A DNA stretch of 64,000 bases, taken from the NCBI GenBank assembly GCA_022410635.1, contig JAJVDF010000220.1, positions 1,838,715 through 1,902,714 of the forward strand. Direction: 5' to 3'. Below the pieces are notes generated by a model that worked only from the letters and a program-made list of their open reading frames with translations, ran no database searches and had not been told where the DNA came from. This document shows, piece after piece, positions 61,216 to 64,000 of this stretch. The number at the start of each line of letters is the position of its first letter. Within the stretch, counting starts at the first letter, position 1. Source of the DNA: Tretioscincus oriximinensis. Its lineage: Eukaryota; Chordata; Lepidosauria; Squamata; Gymnophthalmidae. The position numbers were made by a program, and so were the translations under genes.

Positions 61216-61782
61216 CTAAAAGAAAATGAGAATATAATAGGACACAAGGTATTCCCATGTTTTGCAGAAACAAATAAAGTTATTGGCTCATTATTACAAT
61301 TTCCTCTACCCCACAATCACATGTTAACTTTCCCCACAAACTCTGTATTTACCATGGATAAAATCCAAGCAGTCCTTTATGGGAGTGTGGATATGCCACA
61401 AAGAGGTGCCTCCCACCATGAAACATTCAGTGTGTTCATTGGGTATGCCTCACATGTCTTGCCACTGANCTTTGAATGATAGGAAAAGAACAAAAGGAAT
61501 TGGTTCTGGCTTACCCTTTGGAATTNAAAAAAATAAACTGCCATCTTGAATGTACAAATTAAAGACAAAATGAGTTGGGAAACTATATATTTAATAATAC
61601 AGACATGTCTATCTACTCTTGTAACTGTAGCTAAACAGTGGAAGAATCTTCAAAAATGGCCATTGGCAACTTGGCAAATGTATTTATTGGGCCAGTTAAC
61701 AACAGATTATTATTAGGATATTTTGAAACTATTTGAGGGAAAAAGAAATAAGAAAACAAATGAGAAAAATTGGGGAAAATAA

Positions 61783-61940
61783 TTAAACACAGGTGTGCCT
61801 TGATATAACAAAATTTGTGGTATAACAAAAAAATTTGAAAGTCCTGGTGGAAAACCCATAAAAGTACAAAATTTCATTATAACGAACAAGTTCACCTGAT
61901 GCTTGGGCATTCATTATAACGAGGTTTCATCTGTATCTGT
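61783..61940. mobile_element. Tigger/pogo-like short MITE
   Basis: ACAGGTGTGCCTTGATATAA and, from the other end, ACAGATGAAACCTCGTTATA are inverted termini typical of pogo-class elements. About 155 bp, non-coding. Confidence 0.65.
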
Positions 61941-63419
61941 AGACATACAGACATCTTAACATATAAGACATACAGATACCTTATAGACAGATTGAATATA
62001 TTAACCCAGTGGAAGAGGTTCCATGTCTGCTTCTAGATAATAATGATAATAAATTCAGAGGAAAGGAGAGGGAAAGGGGGAGGGAGAGGGGAGTGATTGA
62101 GTGGTGGCGGTAAATAATTAGCTGGATAGGTATATGATAGTTGGCACTTATTTTGAATGGATTCACTGCAAAATGGAAAATAAGTGGAAAATCAGTGTAA
62201 GGTGGAACTGAACTTGTATGAATTTATTGCACTGAAATCTGAAAATAGTAAAAATAATTTAAAAATACCTCTCTGTTGTCATATGGCACCTTAAGCCACT
62301 CCTGGTTCAGTGCCTACGGCTACCCACTCCCTTGGTGGTCTTCTTAACACAAGAAATGGCCCATAGTGCAATAGATGGTGCATGACCATATAGATGTTTT
62401 CCCCCTTTTCTCATTTTCTNTTGGATTGCTCCCTGTATAAAACTATCAGAGAGCAGTTATTGGCTCCATGCTTGGAAAAGGATAATAGAACAAGTAACCA
62501 AGATAAAACACATCTGTTATTAAAAGGCACCGACAGCAAACTACAATGAGAGTAGCGGCATTTATAGCTAAGGCTATCAGAATTAGAACTGCACTTATAA
62601 CTGGAGGAATGTAAATTTACTGACTATTTTAACTTAAATTTTAATTGTTCTTAATTGTTTTAAATAATTTTAAATGNAGATTTATTTATTTATTGTAATT
62701 GTTTTAATTGATTGCTTTATGGATAGGGGAGTTTTACTGTTTTACCCAGTGTTTCCTATTTATGATATGGTCAATGGACTAATCATTAATAAAGACCATG
62801 GATTCCCTATAAAGTGAGATTGACCTTTTGGGGGATCTGTGGGTCAGGAAACTTTCAGTATATTTGACTAGTTGTTGAATTTTGTGTTTAACAATTTCAT
62901 AAAGCATTTGGTTTCAACCAGCATTGGATGAGGGTCCATTTCATTCGACCTATGAGTTATGTTGGTGCCTCTTTAGTTGATTATTGTGCCAGCTCCCCCT
63001 AAGATAGGGCCGCCCAACTTCTGCCAGGTACGTGCTTTGGCTATAGCAGAAGGGAACACTATTAAAGCACTCCTCCGCTACTTTAATGTATTAATGGTGT
63101 ATTGTATTGCAATCAGTGATGGCGAACCTATGGCATGCATGTCAAAGGTGACACACCAAGACACCTTAAAATTTAAGAATTAATTTGGGAAAAAAATCAA
63201 CCATTAAAACCAATAAAAGAAATTGATTGATAGATGCTTTGGGGGGCTTTTTTGGGCTTGAAATGTACGAAAGACCAACCTTCCATTGAAGATTTAGCAA
63301 ACGAAATTCAGCAACAAAACGTCACTAATGTAAAGAATTATTTGTTTTTCCTTCTTTAATAAATACATATATCAACAATATATATGGTATATATATTATT
63401 ACTAGACTTGAGCGATAAA
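61941..63419. other. Sequence upstream of known STING1 exons
   Basis: The N-terminal STING1 exon should lie in this direction. I searched for a minus-strand membrane helix joined to a phase-2 donor and did not find it. AT-rich, with a GA-rich stretch near 62055-62095. Confidence 0.35.
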
Positions 63420-63713
63420 TATCACAAAATTATGGAGGAGAGGACGCATGCGCGGCTGAGAGCCAGACGTAGGTCGGATCTCCTCCNCAAACCGCCAAAN
63501 TAAAAAATTAAANAAGCTCAACCAAAGCTCAGAAAACAATACAAAAAGGACGGACGGAGACGGCGAAGAGATCGGGGCTTCAACTTAAGGCAAAAAGAAA
63601 CGGAATCGCTGCAAAAACAAGCCGATTCCGAACAAAAGAACGACGCCCGATCGCCTGTCAGCTCGGCCGAGGAAGGCTGCCGGTAGGAACGTTTTAATAT
63701 ATATATAAAAAAA
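63420..63713 (+). mobile_element. L1 5' untranslated region
   Basis: A GC-richer leader starting near GGAGGAGAGGACGCATGCGC, directly upstream of an L1 ORF1 start. It shows that this L1 is not 5' truncated. Confidence 0.55.
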
Positions 63714-64000
63714 ATGTCTACACCCAATTCAGCTCAATCGGAGCCTTCAATAACAATAAAAAGTGACTTAGCCCTAAATAAACNGGATCAGCTTATACAA
63801 GGGCAAGTCAAAATAAGTGGGGAAATAACCAAAATTAATATGGAGATAACGAAAATAGNCAAAAGATTGCAAACAATAGAAAACAAAGGACAAAAGTATG
63901 AGGAAGCATTGAATGATCACGCAGATCAAATAGAAAACTACAGAATTCAATTACAAAAATTAAAAAATTCAGACAAGGAAAAGGAAGAAAAAATAGAACA
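63714..64000 (+). CDS. L1 ORF1 (partial, runs off window)
   Basis: ATG at 63714 opens a frame to the window end. It starts MSTPNSAQSEPS and continues into a Lys/Glu/Ile-rich heptad-like region (INMEITKI, LQTIENKGQKYEEALNDHAD), as in the coiled coil of L1 ORF1 RNA-binding proteins. No stop in 95 codons, with two ambiguous bases. Confidence 0.65.
   Translation, partial: MSTPNSAQSEPSITIKSDLALNKXDQLIQGQVKISGEITKINMEITKIXKRLQTIENKGQKYEEALNDHADQIENYRIQLQKLKNSDKEKEEKIE

Noticed and set aside
61377..61568. Candidate N-terminal STING1 exon
   Set aside because: The frame has no STING-like helix, contains ambiguous bases, and gives no phase-2 donor to join 61215.

Overview
This is vertebrate nuclear DNA: spliced genes with GT/AG introns, no operons, and a dense load of interspersed repeats. 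CR1 LINEs ending in the 8-bp unit TTCTTATG, L2 and L1 LINEs, a tRNA-derived SINE with an L2-like tail, and hAT and Tigger/mariner-type MITEs point to a sauropsid, most likely a squamate reptile. The species is an inference. Many single N bases and one 520-N gap show this is a draft assembly.

Four protein-coding genes were rebuilt exon by exon with consistent splice phases. (1) FAM193B (+), last nine coding exons, 434-15760, 773 residues plus stop; its 5' part lies left of the window. (2) ECSCR (-), 34149-23578, an endothelial single-pass membrane protein; five exons were found giving 138 residues, and some ectodomain exons may be missing. (3) SMIM33 (+), 40478-40861, a one-exon small membrane protein of 127 residues. 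(4) STING1 (-), 61215-52901, the cGAMP-sensing innate immune adaptor; five exons give 299 residues, and the N-terminal exon(s) lie outside or were not found. As I recall it, the order ECSCR-SMIM33-STING1 matches human 5q31, while FAM193B sits elsewhere on human 5q, so its position here implies a rearrangement between lineages.

Layout: 1-16.75 kb is FAM193B with repeat-rich introns (hAT MITE 4074-4440, Tigger-like MITE 6887-7186, CR1 and L1 pieces). 16.75-23.5 kb is intergenic CR1/SINE/solo-LTR sequence. 23.5-34.15 kb is ECSCR, whose largest intron holds L2 and CR1 elements and the 520-N gap flanked by inverted CR1 copies. 34.15-40.4 kb is intergenic, with interrupted SINEs, a microsatellite and a polypyrimidine tract. 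40.4-41.6 kb is SMIM33 followed at once by an antisense L1 3' end. 43.6-45.55 kb is a long CR1 with reverse-transcriptase coding sequence. 45.8-50.4 kb is an antisense, broken endogenous retrovirus (gag, splice donor, tRNA-Trp-like primer site, LTR part) containing an exact 2031-bp tandem duplication. 52.9-61.2 kb is STING1, with a recent L1 insertion and a mosaic CR1 in its introns. From about 63.42 kb a forward L1 begins and runs off the window.

I found no RNA genes, CRISPR arrays or operon-like systems. The most notable items are the divergent STING1 tail and palmitoylation region, the conserved ECSCR-SMIM33-STING1 cluster, the mosaic CR1 near 54 kb, and the duplications marked by N that look like assembly artefacts.
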